From the NCBI GenBank assembly GCA_016858145.1, contig JAEHOE010000065.1, forward strand, positions 591,331 through 655,330: a DNA stretch of 64,000 bases. Direction: 5' to 3'. This DNA comes from Edaphochlamys debaryana (Eukaryota > Chlorophyta > Chlorophyceae > Chlamydomonadales). Under the pieces are notes generated by a model. That model was not told where the DNA came from. It searched no databases and saw only the letters and a program-made list of their open reading frames with translations. The position numbers were made by a program, and so were the translations under genes. Each line of letters starts with the position of its first letter. Within the stretch, counting starts at the first letter, position 1. Of this stretch, positions 32,324 through 44,800 are shown piece by piece.

Positions 32324-35168
32324 GGCGGCGGGCGGGGCCAGCAGACGGCGCCCGGCGCCCCGGGCATGGGGTACGGCCAACAGCAGTACGGCCAGCGCCG
32401 CCTGTCGGAGCAGATGCAGGGCGGTGGCGGGGGCGGCGGCGGCGGCGGGCTGGGCAGCCTGGGCGGTCCCGGCGTGGGCCCCGTCGGCATCTCATCCCTG
32501 CTCCGGAACTCAGCCACGGGCTACGCGGGCGGCGGCGGCGGCGGCGGTGGTGGTGGCGGCGGCGGCGGCGGAGGCGGAGGCGGCGGCCTGCTCAGCGGCG
32601 TCAGCGCTGGCGGCAGCCACTCGGCGCCGTACCGACAGCACCGCCTCTCCTCCGTCACGGGGGGCCAGGGCGGCGGCGGCGGCGGCGGTCAGCGCGTCAG
32701 CCGCTTCGCCTCGGGCCTCGACGGGCCGCCGCAGCACGGCCACGTCGCAGATCTGTCGTACGCCGGCGGCATGCAGCAGTACGACGACCCGCTCATCGCC
32801 GGCCCGGGCGGCGGCGGCGGCGGGTACGACGGCGGGCAGGGGTACGGGCAGCGGGGCTACGAGAGCGGGCCCCTGCCCGACGACATGGTCCAGGGCGGCG
32901 GCGGCGGCGGCGGGCGGCAGCGCCCCGCCTCCCACCTGCAGCACCCGCACCACTCCCACCTGTTCGGACCCGAGCAGCGCCGCTCCGCCCCCGGTCAGAT
33001 CGGGATACCCGGCTGGGACGAGGGCGGGCACGGCGGCGCGGGGGGCCCCGCGCGCGGCGGCGGCGGCCGCTGGGGCGCCGAGGTGGAGGAGCTGGGCGGC
33101 GGCGGCGGCGGCGCACGCGGCCGCATGCTGCAGTCCGCCACCGGCGGCCTTGAGCCCGTGCCGGAGACCATGCTGCTCGGCGGCGGCGGCGGCAGGATGC
33201 ACGGCGGCGGCGGCGGAGGCAGCGGCGGGCACGGCGGCTACGGCAACATCGGCGGCAGCGCGAGCGGCGCCGCCGGCGGGCAGTACGGCAGCACGCCGCC
33301 GTACGACGACATGCCGTCGGGCGCGCGCGACCTCAGCCGCAACTACAGCGGCGGCGGCATGCCCTCGCAGCTCCGCCGCGGCGGCCCCGCCGCCGACCTC
33401 CTCGCCGGCTCCCGCGGCGCCCCGCTGCGGTCCAACTCCTCCTCCGCGCTCTCGCTGCCGCAGCGGGGCAGCGGCGGCCCGGGCATGCCCGCCAGCGCCA
33501 TGCAGGACTCCCGCCAGGGCGGCGGCGGCGGCGGCGGCGGCGGCGGGATCCGGCCCGCGACCTTCACGGGCCTCGACGGCCGCGGCAGCGGCGACTCTGC
33601 GGGCCTGGGCGTGCGCGAGCTGGCGCCCCCCGGCGGCTCCGCGCTGCCGCCCTTCAACCGCACCGAGCAGCAGCTGGCGAGGGAGCAGCTGGCGAGGGCG
33701 CTGCAGCGCAGCGGCGGCGGCGCGCCGCCCGGCCCCGGCGGCGGCGGCGGCGGCGGCTACGGCGGCGGCCCGGCGGCGGCGGCGGCGGCGCTGGGCGTGG
33801 GCCCCGGCGGGGGCGGCTCCCCCATGGCTCACCTCCAGGGTCACGGCAGCGGCGGCGTCAACTCGCCTCCACCAGAGACGATCGCGTCATTGCAGGTGGG
33901 GCTTTATGGGGATCGGGCGACAGTGGTCGGTATGTGGCAGATGGCTGTGGGAGCTTTGGGCTGGGGAGGGCTGGCGGCCTGTCCGCTTGCTGGGGCGGTG
34001 GTCTTCGCCTCTGCTTCGCCGCGGGGGGGCCTGTTGCTTGGGCTTGTCTTGGGCAATCAATACACGGGATGTACGGTCGCTGGGGCTGGCAGCGGTCGCT
34101 GGGGCGCCTGTCATTGGCCTCGGCGGCGCATCAGGGGCCCGTACCCTTGGTTTGATCCCGGGACTCGGCGAAAGGGGCGTGGGCAGTCAACGGCCGGGCC
34201 GGTCTCAGCCAGTGTCAGCTCTGCAAAACAGGTATCCGTATCTCCTGCCGCTGCCTCCCTCCGTGACTCGAAGCCTCCTGTCCTGGCCACTTCTGCTCAC
34301 GGCCTCACGCTTTGTCACCTCGTCCGCCCCCTTCCCTCCCCAGGGCCTGCGGCTGCGCGCCGAGGAAGACCCCCACGCCATGAGCCGGCTGGGGCCGCAG
34401 CACGGCCAGCAGCAGTACGGCCGTACGGCAGGCGGCATGCCGGCGGCGCCGTACAGTGGCGACGACAGCGACCTTGGCGGCGGCGGCCACCACCACATGG
34501 GCGGGGGCGGCGTGCAGCACGGCCACGGGTCGCCGTACATGCAGCCAGACCCGCCGTACCACCAGCAGTACGGCGGCGGGTCGGGCATGCGGGAACCGCA
34601 GTACGGCGGCGGGTCGGGCGCGCGAGAACAGCACTACGGCCCGCCGCACCACGGCGGCGGCGGCGGCGGCTACAGCTCACGGTACGACAGCGGGCCGTCG
34701 CTGGTCGACCCGCCGCCGACCCACATGGGCGGCGGCCAGGGCCGCGGCACGGGGTCCGGCATGGGCCCCGGCGGCGGCTCCCTCGTGGGCCCGGGTGGGC
34801 CTGGCGGGGGCGCGACCGCTCTCCTGGATGCGCTGGACGCCCAACTGACCGACATCGACCACTTCGTGGACCGAAACATGGACATGCTGAGGCGCAACAG
34901 CGGCGGCTACGGAGCGGGAGCCTACATCAATGACGCCATGGGCGGCGGCGGCGGCGGTGGAGGGGGCGGCGGTGGAGGGGGCGGCGGCGGGGGCGGCTAC
35001 CCGCGCAACAGCAGCCTGGGCGGCCTGAGCTTCGGCGGCCCGGGCGGCGGGGCCGGGGGCGGCGCGGGCATGGACATTGACGCAATGCGGGAGAGCCTGC
35101 GCCGGGAGCTGCGGCAGGGCAGCGCGGAGCAGTGGGAGGACATGCTGCGGTCGCTGGGGACCGGGTGA
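29360..35168 (+). CDS. RWP-RK domain protein, glycine-rich
   Basis: Putative nuclear DNA-binding regulator; in plants and green algae the RWP-RK family controls nitrogen responses (NIN/NLP) and gametic development (RKD, MID). Exons: 29360-29542, 29878-30054, 30514-30602, 30880-33895, 34344-35168. Phases close; 1,429 residues. The domain spans about residues 53-105: LSLDALRKVFHLP, DAAGALGVAHSKLKRRC and the signature SRWPQRKL (91-98). An acidic Gly/Asp N-terminus precedes it. A helical segment (YIVAKIDEEY, LDKELEQLR) follows. From about residue 150 the protein is low complexity: long Gly runs encoded by GGC, with Tyr, Gln and Ser interspersed (YGGG, QQYG), resembling prion-like disordered tails. 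Near the C-terminus a short ordered patch (ALLDALDAQLTDIDHFVDRN) and an amphipathic end (SLRRELRQGSAEQWEDML) remain. No PB1 or GAF domain is visible, so it is not an NLP. Confidence 0.85.
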
Positions 35169-37639
35169 GCGCGCGCCGCCTTCGCCTTTATCGCTACCGC
35201 CTGTAGGGTGGGCCGTGCCTGCTCCCGCTGTCGGGATGAGTTTGGAGGGGGTGACCGGGGGTGGCTCGTGGTTGGGGCTCGAAGGGCCAGGCGCGGGCGC
35301 GGGAGGGCAGGCGGCGTGGCGTCGCGGTCAGCCTGGCGGGGGCCGGGGCTGTGGGTGTGTTCCGATGTGATGTGTGCCGATGTGACGTGAACTGTGTGCC
35401 GCGCGCGCGTCTGAGAGTGGTGGTTCGTACATTGCCCCCGGCCGCTGTTTATTGCTCGGCTGCGCTTCTGGGGGTTGCTGGGCGCCGGGCCCAGCCGGGA
35501 GCCCCTGGCGCAGGCGCGGGCGCAGGGGGGCGCATGCCGCAGGCGCATCTAGAGGGGCGGCGTGCACGGCTGAGGGCGCAGGGGCGGGGACTTGAGGCGC
35601 AGGGGGGCTAGTGCCGTAGTGGTGGCCGGCAGGCGGGGAGCGGTGTGTTGTCGGGTGACTCAACAGCAAGAATGCATCGAGCAGGCGAGGGAGCAGCGAC
35701 ATGGCTGGGGGCAGGTGGGTCTGATGCAACAGGGCCCCATGACCCCGCGGGGGGCGTCAGGGGGTGGAGAGCAGGCGGGAATGTGCGACAGCGGGCACCG
35801 CCAAGCAGGGAAGGGGGGCGGTTATGACGGCGCCCCGCGGCGCGTGGATGGGCTAATTGTGATGGAGAGTCCGGCCCGCCGCATGGGCCGGGCGTGTCGA
35901 TCCGCTGCGTGTTGTGGGAGGGTGCTGTGCCTGCACTGTGTGGCGTGTGGCGTGTGAGGAGGCACTGCGAACGCTAGGCTTGGTTGTGGCGCCGCTGACT
36001 TGAGGGCCTGTACGTGTGGGTGTGTGGCCTCCGTGTGTGCGCCGAATGACGACGACTGCTCGCAGCTGGCCCCCGCTGTGTAGGGCCCCGTGTCCGAGAC
36101 ATTGAGGTGATGATACCCTGACGAGAACCTGTGCAAGAAATGGGGCTGACCAGGGCCTCGGGAGATCGCCGCGGTTGCTGTTGTACCGGTGCGGCGTTGG
36201 TGTGAGTGCACTGGCACGCAGCGGCTGAGCGACCCCGAGTTTGCATGTCATGGAGTAATGCCAATTGCTGACGTGTCCGGCTCGAGGAGGGTGTGCGGTG
36301 GGCCCTGCGGTGCTGTGCCCGCGCCATGGCCCCGCGTGCTGACCCTGTTGAAGCAACTGCTGGGAGCTTGGGAAGCCCACGCAAGCGGAGCGACACCCGG
36401 GCTGTGCATACATGGCGCCATGTGCTGCTGCCCTGTACGGTCCTGTGTGTGGTGGCGGAGGTGGAGTGGTGCAGCGCGTTCCATCGTGTAGCGCCGGCAG
36501 CGGGACCGGGGCACCACACCAGCCCACGTGCCCAGAGCAGGCTGAGTAGGGCACCTGGCACTGCTGGCAGCGGCAGCACGGCTGGCCCCCAGCAAACCGC
36601 TGGAGGGCCGCGAGCGCCACCTAGAGCCTGAACCCTGGAGAGACGACGGCAGGGTGCAGCCGGAAGTGCGCACGCCGGCAGCACCTTCCCACGCACACGT
36701 AATGGACAACGGGACACGGGAGGACTACCAGGCATGCGCTGCTAGCGAAGGGGCAGCGGCCCAAGGGCCTGTAGCCCACCGCCGCGGAACTGGGAAGGGG
36801 AACGGCGGCATGCTAGGGGGCCCGGGTGCTTGCACCTTGCGGAGGCCCAGCCTAGCCCAGGTCGGCTTTTGAGGGCGTCTCCTGCGAGGGCGCAGCTGTG
36901 GTGCTTGAATGCCGCCCTCAACAGCGGCAACGCGTATGCCGGCGGGGGGGGGGGGCTGTTTCGACGGCCATGCTTGGAGCTGGGCAGGGGCGGTGAGCCC
37001 CGATGCACCCGGTGCACACAACGCCCCGGAGAGAGGCAGGCAGGCAGCTGAAGTGACACAACCGGTTCCGAACTGTAGCAACACAGACCATAGCGGTACC
37101 GTACCGGCATGCCATGACAAGCATCACAAACATCATCCTAAACTTCACATCCGTCCATCGCAACAGCCCCGTCGCGGGTGTGTGTATGGCGGCGGCCGCG
37201 TGCAGAAGCCGGCGTGTCCTTGGGCAGGGTCCCGCAGCCGCACCCGCACGGGCCGTCGGGTGGGCTGCGGGCCCCTGCCTCCGCCGGCTTCGTCTCTCAT
37301 CAGCGGGGCCGGGCCCGGCACTGCTGCCGGGAGTATCGATTCACCGGCGCCCGCGTCACTCCTCACACCGCCGCATCGCCATCCCACCACCCGCGCTCTC
37401 GAGCAATCCACCAGCGCCCCAGTTCCATCCCTCGGGCCCCCCGCGCTGCAGGGCGCAAAGCCCGGCCCCAAGGCGACCAACGCCTCAGCCAGCCCACACC
37501 CACGCGACCTCAGGCCCTGCGTCCTCGTGCCCCCGCCAGGCCTGCATTCGAGCTAGCTATCGGCGCCCGACGCCGCAAGGAGCCGGCGTGCCCCCAGCGG
37601 CTGCGGGGTTGGTCTCCAGTCCATTGCTAGCGACCGTGT
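35169..37639. other. Convergent intergenic region (RWP-RK and SelH 3' ends)
   Basis: The RWP-RK gene ends at the left and the minus-strand SelH gene at the right, so both 3' UTRs lie here. No additional gene is supported; long minus-strand frames around 35850-36735 are overlapping in several frames and have no domain. The right part must contain the SECIS element needed by SelH. I could not identify a canonical one; the best stem-loop (37303-37354) lacks the 3' GA. Confidence 0.45.
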
Positions 37640-38642
37640 TCACTCCTTGAGCGCTGCCGCCACCTCCTCCGCCAGGGCCTCCACGTCCAGAGCCTTGAGC
37701 TTGGGGAAGGGGCGGGGCATGTCCTGGGGCGAGGCCGTGGGGCGGAAAGAGGACGAGGATGAGGACCGGTAGGGGGCTTGCCGGGCCCAGGAAAGAAAGA
37801 AGCCAGGAAGACCTGTGGGCCAGGTAAGGGAAGGCTCGATGCTCTGCCCTGCTTCCGCGCTCCGCAGCCTCCGCGACAGCTGCCGTAAACTCCCTGCCGT
37901 AACTCCCTGCCGTAACGCCAAGCACACTGCGCTGCACTGGATCCCCGCCCACCCGGGCTCCACGGCCCCGGCCCAGCCTGAACTCCGCGCGCCCTGGACA
38001 GCTGCAGCGGTTCACTGCTGAAGCGCAGGAGCTTGGCGCAGGCTTCCCTCAAGTGCCCTGCCGGGGTCCCCGCCCGGACTCACCAGCAGGCTCACAAAGA
38101 CCTTGCCTCCGGGGCCGCGCACTTCGAAGCAGCCCTTGCGCGGCTTATCAGGGTTGATGGCGACCGAGGTATCCGGAATCGCCTCCTTTAGCAGTTTTTC
38201 TAGTTTGGTGGCCCTGTGGCCGTACGTGAGGGGAGGGGGGGGGGCGTCAGGGAGGGGTTGCGGAGCTGGCGAGGGCAACAAGCAGTAGAAGGGCGGGAAC
38301 TCACACAACGCCTGGTGGCGCCACGCTACCCAGCCTGAGGTTCAGACGACGAAGCGAAACCGCCCCCCCATAATGCCCACTGACCGTGTCTTGAATGCGC
38401 CTCAGCTCTTGCTGCGGGGGCAGGCACAGCCGCGGCGCGGACGAGCGGGAAGGTCAGCATGCGTTCAGGAGGCACCCCGCGCGACGCAGCAAGCCCTACC
38501 AAGCCTCGATGACGATGGCGGCGTCCGCAGACGTCTCCTCCGCCTTCGTCTCCTTGGGAGGAGCTTTGGCCTTGGGTGCCGCTTTCGCCTTCTTCTCCTT
38601 GGGCTCAGCCGCGGCCTCAGCGGCCTTACGTTTGGGCGCCAT
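37640..38642 (-). CDS. SELH: Selenoprotein H (selenocysteine-containing)
   Basis: Small nuclear/nucleolar thioredoxin-fold (Rdx family) selenoprotein with a CxxU redox motif. Exons on the minus strand: 38642-38500, 38411-38385, 38213-38084, 37723-37640. Phases close; 127 residues counting selenocysteine. The N-terminus MAPKRKAAEAAAEPKEKKAK is the basic, AT-hook-like nuclear targeting region of SelH. Exon 1 ends in VIEA, and the split codon TG|C gives EACKSUGAFKTR with U encoded by TGA. The core continues AINPDKPRKGCFEVRGPGGK and FVSLL, and the last exon begins DMPRPFPKLKALD, as in animal and algal SelH. Without recoding the protein would stop at residue 51, yet the family's downstream sequence is conserved and splices correctly. 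A 178-bp space separates it from the divergent LRR gene. Confidence 0.93.
38402..38404 (-). other. SELH: In-frame TGA selenocysteine codon
   Basis: TGA follows TG|C AAG AGC in the 27-nt second exon of the SelH gene and precedes GGC GCA TTC AAG. Its position is the U of the C-x-x-U motif (CKSU). The reading depends on both splice sites: GAGGCTTG|GTAGGG before it and CCGCAG|CAAGAGC at its exon start. Confidence 0.92.
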
Positions 38643-38820
38643 TTTGTCACGCAACTTCTGTGTGCAACGGGAACTGCGCCCCTGCGTATTGCCATGCGCG
38701 CGGTTGCCCATGCGGTTGTTGGTCAGGTCACGCTGCGTATCCATTGTCTTCTTGCCTAAACATTATGGAATACTCTGACCTAGGAATTCTGAACTAGGAC
38801 GCTCGGATGCACACGCCTGC
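38643..38820. promoter_or_regulatory. 178-bp bidirectional promoter region
   Basis: The ATGs of SelH (38642, minus) and the LRR gene (38821, plus) are only 178 bp apart, so both 5' UTRs and promoters must be compressed here. The segment is A/T-richer than the flanking exons (for example CCTAAACATTATGGAATAC at about 38755). No defined element is recognised. An upstream in-frame ATG for SelH (38744) exists, but the family starts at MAPKRK. Confidence 0.6.
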
Positions 38821-41408
38821 ATGCCTCGCGAGATGGCCAATTCCGCGACGGAAGCCGGTGGACCGGTGGTTGGAGCTGCTGGCTGCACCGTCCCAAGCCT
38901 TGCGCCCCTTGTGCAGCACCTCATCTTGTCGCGGCTGACGGCCGAGGAGCTCGCATGCGTTCGGGCCGTCGACACGGCGCACCGGGACTGCGTCGACTCG
39001 GCGGTCAGCGAGCTTTATCCTTGGAAGGTGGAGCTGCCTTCGGACGGAGACCAAGCGGCAGCAGCAGAGCCGGACGGGGCCTCGGCGGGGGCGGGCCCGT
39101 CAACCGCGCCCGCGCCCCGCGCGCCGGTGCCCCGCAAGGGCCCCTACCCCACGCTCCAACACCTCATCCTCCGGCACCACCCCTACCTGGATCGCGGCCT
39201 GGATCCATCCACGTCAGCGTACGACACGGACGCGGGCGGCGGCCTGTACCATGGCGGCGCATTCTCGGGCTCGACGCAGGCGCTCCATCTGCCGCGACGC
39301 TTACCTGGCGACGGCCTCGTCTCGCTCGCGGAGATGCAGTCCCTCGAAGCGCTGTCCGCGAGCATGCTATGCGCCGCCGACGCAGCCGCCGCCCGGGCCG
39401 CGGCGGCCGCCGAGCTGCAGACGCCGGCCGCCGTGGCCGCAGCCCGGCGCTTCGCCGTCGCCACGGCCGGCGCCATCTCGCCCGCGCCGCCGGGGGCGCA
39501 CTGGGGCAACCTGCTCGGCCCACACGGCGGCGGCGGCGGGGCCGCCGCGGCGGTGGCGGAGGCGCCGGCAGGTGCGGAGGACTCCGATGATGACGCCGCC
39601 GCCGCCGCTGCTGCCGCTGCCGCCGCCGCCGCCGCCGTCGCCGGGCCCGGCGGTGACGCTGCCGGCGGCGGCGGCGGCGGTGCCGGCGGGCCTCGGATGG
39701 GCTGGCTGGCGGAGGTTAACGCCTTCCGCCTGGCCAACTACCGCCGCACGCAGATGGCTCGGCTGCGCGAGGCGGCGCTGGACGTGCAGCTGTCCTGCGC
39801 GGCGGCGGCGCTGCCCGCCGTCGCGCCCCGCCTGTCCTCCCTCACCCTCACCGATCTGCCCTTCACGGAGGAGGTCTTTGCCGCCGTCGCCGCCTGCACC
39901 GCCCTCTCCCGCCTCGCGCTCTCGGCCCGGGTCAGCAGCGCCGGCGCTGCCGCCGCGGCGGCGGCGGCGGCCTCCGGCAGCGCCGCGCCGCCGGGGCGGT
40001 CCGGCGAGATGCGGGCGGCGCACCTGGCGGTTATAGCCGGTTCGTTGAAACGGTTGAAGCACCTGGACCTGCACGCCAACGGCTTCGCGCCCGACGTGGA
40101 CTTCGCGCCGCTCGCCTGCCTGTCCTGCCTGACGTACCTGCGGCTGAACCAGGCCGCCCTGTACGACAGCACGTACGGCAATCGGTACGAGCGGTTGCCC
40201 GAGGACTTCACGCGCGAGCCGCTGATCGCGCCGCTGTACGGCGCGGAGGCGCTGGCGGGGCTCCCGGCACTGCACGCCCTGTCCCTCACGGGTGCGTGGG
40301 GTGGGGGGGTGGGGGGGTGGGGGGTTGGGCGATGGGTTGCGTGGACGCCGGGTCCCCTCAGCCGCACGCCCTCTCCTGGCCGCCCCTGCGCACCATGTGC
40401 CAGCCCCAAACCCCTCCCCGGCCCTGTTTCACCTCCACACCCCCACCCGCCCCCCAGGCCTGGACGCGCCCCCCCTGGCCCTGCTGCTGGCCCTGCCGTA
40501 CGGCGGCGGGCCGGTACGGCACCTGGCGCTACGGAAGCTATACCGCCTCGAGGGGGAGGCCGTGGAGGTGCGTGCGTGCGTGCGCGCGTTCACGGGTGCG
40601 AGCGTGCTCCTTCAGTACAGCCAAGCTGACCATGCTGCCCATGCAAGGGCATGCCGTGCGACCAGGGTCTGGGACTTCAAGTGGGGTCGGGGGTGCTGAT
40701 GAAGTCTGCGGGCTGTGTTGCCTCGGTGCACCTCTCTCCGGCGCGGCCCCCTCCCCTCGACCTACGCCTGCTCACCCCCGCTCCTCCCTGCTCCCCCCTC
40801 TCCCCGACCTCCCTCCCCCCCCACAGGCCATTGGGCGGCTGACGGCGCTCACGGAGCTGCAGCTGGCGGCGGACTGGTGGGGGGGGGGGGAAGGGGGGGG
40901 GGGGCGGCACGATGAGAGGTCAAAGGGACGGGGGAAGCAGGTGGAGGGCCGGAGGTCAGCAGTGCGCGCGGTACCCCGCCCCACTTGCAGCGCGTAGGCT
41001 CAGGCCTCTCCTCACCTCCTGCCGCCAGCCCCTCTCCTCTCACCTCCACTGCCTCCCTTCTCCTAACGACACGCCCCTCCTCCCCCCCGCAGGTGCCTCC
41101 CCCTGGGGTCCGACCAGCCTCCCCCCCTGGAGGCTCAGGACCTGGTGGGGGACGATGCGGCCGTGCCCATGCCCGCGCTGGATCCAGACACCGACGAAGA
41201 CGCGGATCCGGATCTAGATCTGAATCCGGAAGCGCAGGAACCTGGATCAGACTCCGATGCGGACCAGCCCGCGGCGGCCGGGCTGGCGGCGGCCATGCAA
41301 GCGGCGGCGGCGCAAGCGCAGGTAGCGGAGCTGGGGGCGGGTGGCGGGCCGGCGGCGGCGGCGGCGGCGGTGGCGGCGGTGGCGGCGGCCCACGCGATGG
41401 CGGATCAC

Positions 41409-41442
<34 letters not shown>

Positions 41443-41867
41443 AGGCGGCGGAGGCGGAGGCGGAGGCGGCTCAGCAGGAGCTGGCGGAGGCGCAGGCGGA
41501 GCTGGCGAACGCATTGCACGAGCTGGCGGAGGCGCAGGGCGCGATGGCAGCCGCCGTCGCCGCCGGCCCTGCCGCCGCCGCCAACAACAACAACAACAAC
41601 AACCCCGGCCCGCCCGCCCCCGCTCAGCTCGTCTTCAACTTTGGCGAGGCCCAGAACCTCCTGCAGCCGCCGCCGCCGCTGCTGCCTGGCGGCGCCGGCG
41701 GCGGCGGCGCTGACGGCGGCGGCGCCGCCGGCGTTGGCGGCGGGCTGCCTGCGCCGCCGCCGCTCCCCGCCAATGTGTTCCTGGCGGGTCTGGCGCACCT
41801 CTTCCAGGGTATGGGCGGGGGCCCGGGGGGGCTGGGCGCGGCCTTGCTCGGGGCCGGCGGCGGCGGT

Positions 41868-41898
<31 letters not shown>

Positions 41899-44800
41899 GC
41901 GGCGCGGCGGCGAGGGACGAGCGGTTGGCTCCGCTGCGGAACCTGCGGCGCCTGCAGGTGTGCGGTTGCGCCCGGGGCCGGGAAGGGGCAGGCGGTCGGG
42001 GCGCGACAGGGGGCAGAGCCGGGCGACGAAACACACCCCTCTCCCCCCCCTCCTTCACCCCCTCCCCCCCTCCCCCCCCAGGTCCTCCACCTGGGCCTGG
42101 GCCGCATCTTCGGAGTGGTCAACCTCAGCCCCCGCCTGCTGGCGCCCCTGGCGGCATGCACCCGGCTGACGCGGCTGTCGCTCAAGTGAGGGACTGGGGG
42201 GGAGGGCCTGAGGGCAGGGGGACGGAGGGGAGGGGGGGAGGGGGCGGACAGCGCGTCGGCCCACCCTGCCATGACGCCTGGCCGGGTTTGCCCCTCCCAT
42301 GCTCCTTACCCCTTACCCGACGCGTCCCGAAACCCACACGCTTTACCCCCCCCCTCTCCCCCCCAGGTGCACCACTGTGGACTGGGCGCTGCTGGGGGTG
42401 CTGGCGCCGCTGCCCTCCCTGCGCCACCTGGCCATGCACTACCTGGACGGCAGGGGGAACGACGGAGCCAAGGTGTGTGGGGGAGATGGGGGGGAGGGGG
42501 GATGACGGAGCGGAGGTGGGGGACGGGGACGGCAGGGGGGCGTGTTTGGGATGCGGAGCCCGGGGTGGGTGGGCGATGTGTGCAATCGAGTGTGTGGTGC
42601 AACACCGGCACAAGCAGCGCGCAAGCAATGTGTGCGAGGGCAGGGGGCAGGCAGGTCCTCGTGAGCGCTACCTTGTTCCCCTTTGCCCCTGGTCTTGACT
42701 CCCCTCGGGCTAGCTTCCACGCCCCCCTCTCTCCCCCTCCTTTTACCCCCCCCCCCCCAGATTGCGGCCGACCTGCTGTCATGGCGCAGCCTCAGCGCCG
42801 TCACCGCCCTCAGCTTGGGGGCGTTCGAGGTGTGTGTGTGTGTGTTGGGGGGGGGAGGCGTGCGTCGTGGTGTGGTTGTGAGGGTGGGGGTGGGAGAAGA
42901 GACTGTGTGGCGGGTTGGCAGGGTGGCGGGTACGCGGCAGGCATGTGCGGGGCTGGGCGGGATTGGGGCGAGGCGCTGAGGCGCGGGGCAGGGCAGCCCC
43001 CCGGGCAGGGCGCATGCGCGTGGGCTGCAGCCGTACAGGGGTAGGCAGTTCGCAGAAGGTCGCGCCCACGAAACACACACGCCTCTTTCCCCCCCCCCTC
43101 CCCTCCCTCCCCCCCTGCACCCCCCAGGCCCAGCAGGACGCCGACATCATCGCCCGCGTGCTGCCGCCCTCCCGCGTGGCGGCCGCCTCTGTGTTCGGTC
43201 TGAGGGGGTGCGCCCCCGCCTACGACGTGTTCGGGGCGCTGGCGGCAGCCACGGCCCTCACGGCCCTCACGCTGCAGGTGGGGGAAGGGAGTGTGTGGGG
43301 GGGGGGGGCGGGGGGGCCGGGGAGGGTGAGGGGAGCAGGAAAGGGACAGCGGACAAGGGAGGGGCGTTGGTACGAGACGGGGCGGGCGCCTTTGAATGCG
43401 TGCGGCCCCCTGTTCCGGCGCTGGGCCTGCGCCGCCTGGGGGCTCCGCAGCCCGTGCGTGGCGGTGGGGGCGGGGGGGCGCAAGGAAGCTGACCACATAT
43501 GTGAACCTCCGCGATCGCAACTGACGCTGTGTCGCTCCTTGCGTGGGCCGTGCTGTGCTGCGCTGTCCGGATGGCCGCTTTGTGACTCCATGGCTAGCCC
43601 CTTCCCACGCCCGTTTCCCTGTGCCCCGTCCGCAGGGCGACTGGATGCTCCCCCGCACCCCCCGCGCACCGCCCCGGGCCCCCGGGGCCCCCGGGGGAGG
43701 GGCAGGGGCGGGGGCAGGGGCCGCGGGCGGGGGCCTGCCGCCGCTGCCCCCCCCTCCCCCGCCCGGCCCCCCCCAGAGCCTGGGCGCTCTGCGGGCGCTG
43801 CCGCTGCTCCGGAGCCTGGCCTTGGATGCGGCGTGCGGGAGCCTGGACCCGGGGGGGGCGCCCATATTCCAGGTGGGGTGGGCGGGAGGTGGGGTGGGCG
43901 GAGGTGGGGATTGGGTGGAGGGTTGGGGGTATGGGTTTGGGGGGACGCATGCTCCTGCCTATTGGGCCGCTCCGGGTGAAGAGCGCCCCACCCCACCTTC
44001 CTCCCCACACCTGCGCCCGCCGCCTGCTCCCCAGGTACCCATCCCTGCCATGCACGATGACCGCTGCACCCCTCATCCACCCGCCCACCCACCCCTTGAC
44101 CACACACCCGGGGGGGGGGCAGCAGCCGCCATCTACGCGCAGCCTGGATCTTGCTCTTTCCACTTTCTCGGGGCTTCTTACTTGTACAATGAGGGTCAGC
44201 ACACCCACCCCTCCCTCCCCAGGACGTTGTGTGGATCGCCCCCGGGGCACCCCCGGGAGTGCTGCAGCTGGTGCCGCCGCAGCTGCCGCCGCCGCCAGCG
44301 GGGGCGGCGGCGGCGGAGGTGGAGCTGCCGCCGCCGCCGCTGCCCCTTGCGATGGCGGCGGTGGCGGCGGGACCGATCCCGGCCGGCGCGGAGGTGTTTT
44401 TCCCCGGGTGGGGGCCGCAGTGGGGTGGGGGGGATTCCTCGGAGGAAGACGAGGAGGCGGCGGAGGCGGCGGGGGCGGCAGGGACGGACGGTGCGGCGGA
44501 GGCGGGGGCCACGGCCAAGCGGCGGCGCTCGGGCGAGGGCGGCGGCGGCAGCGGTGCCAGCGCCGGTGGTGGCGGCGGCGGCGGCGGCTCAGGTGCCGGC
44601 GGCGCTGGCTCGTCAGGAGCAGCGGCGGAGGCCTCGCCCAGCGGCGCCGCTGACGGGGCTCCGCGGCCAAAGCGCCAGGCGCTGCGGGGAGCTGTGAGCC
44701 GCGGCGACGCCGAGCCGACGGCGGCGGCGGCGGCGGCGGCGGCGGCAGGGTCCGCTGCAGCTGCAGCGCCGCTGCCGCCGACGGAGGCGGGCGGAATCAA

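Noticed and set aside
35822..36735. Overlapping minus-strand frames of 130-255 codons between RWP-RK and SelH
   Set aside because: Several frames are open at once, composition is generic, no domain and no phase-compatible partner exons.
37303..37354. Stem-loop downstream of SelH considered as the SECIS element
   Set aside because: Good stems and a 5' GTGA, but no opposing GA and no AA in the apical loop, so it is not a canonical SECIS.
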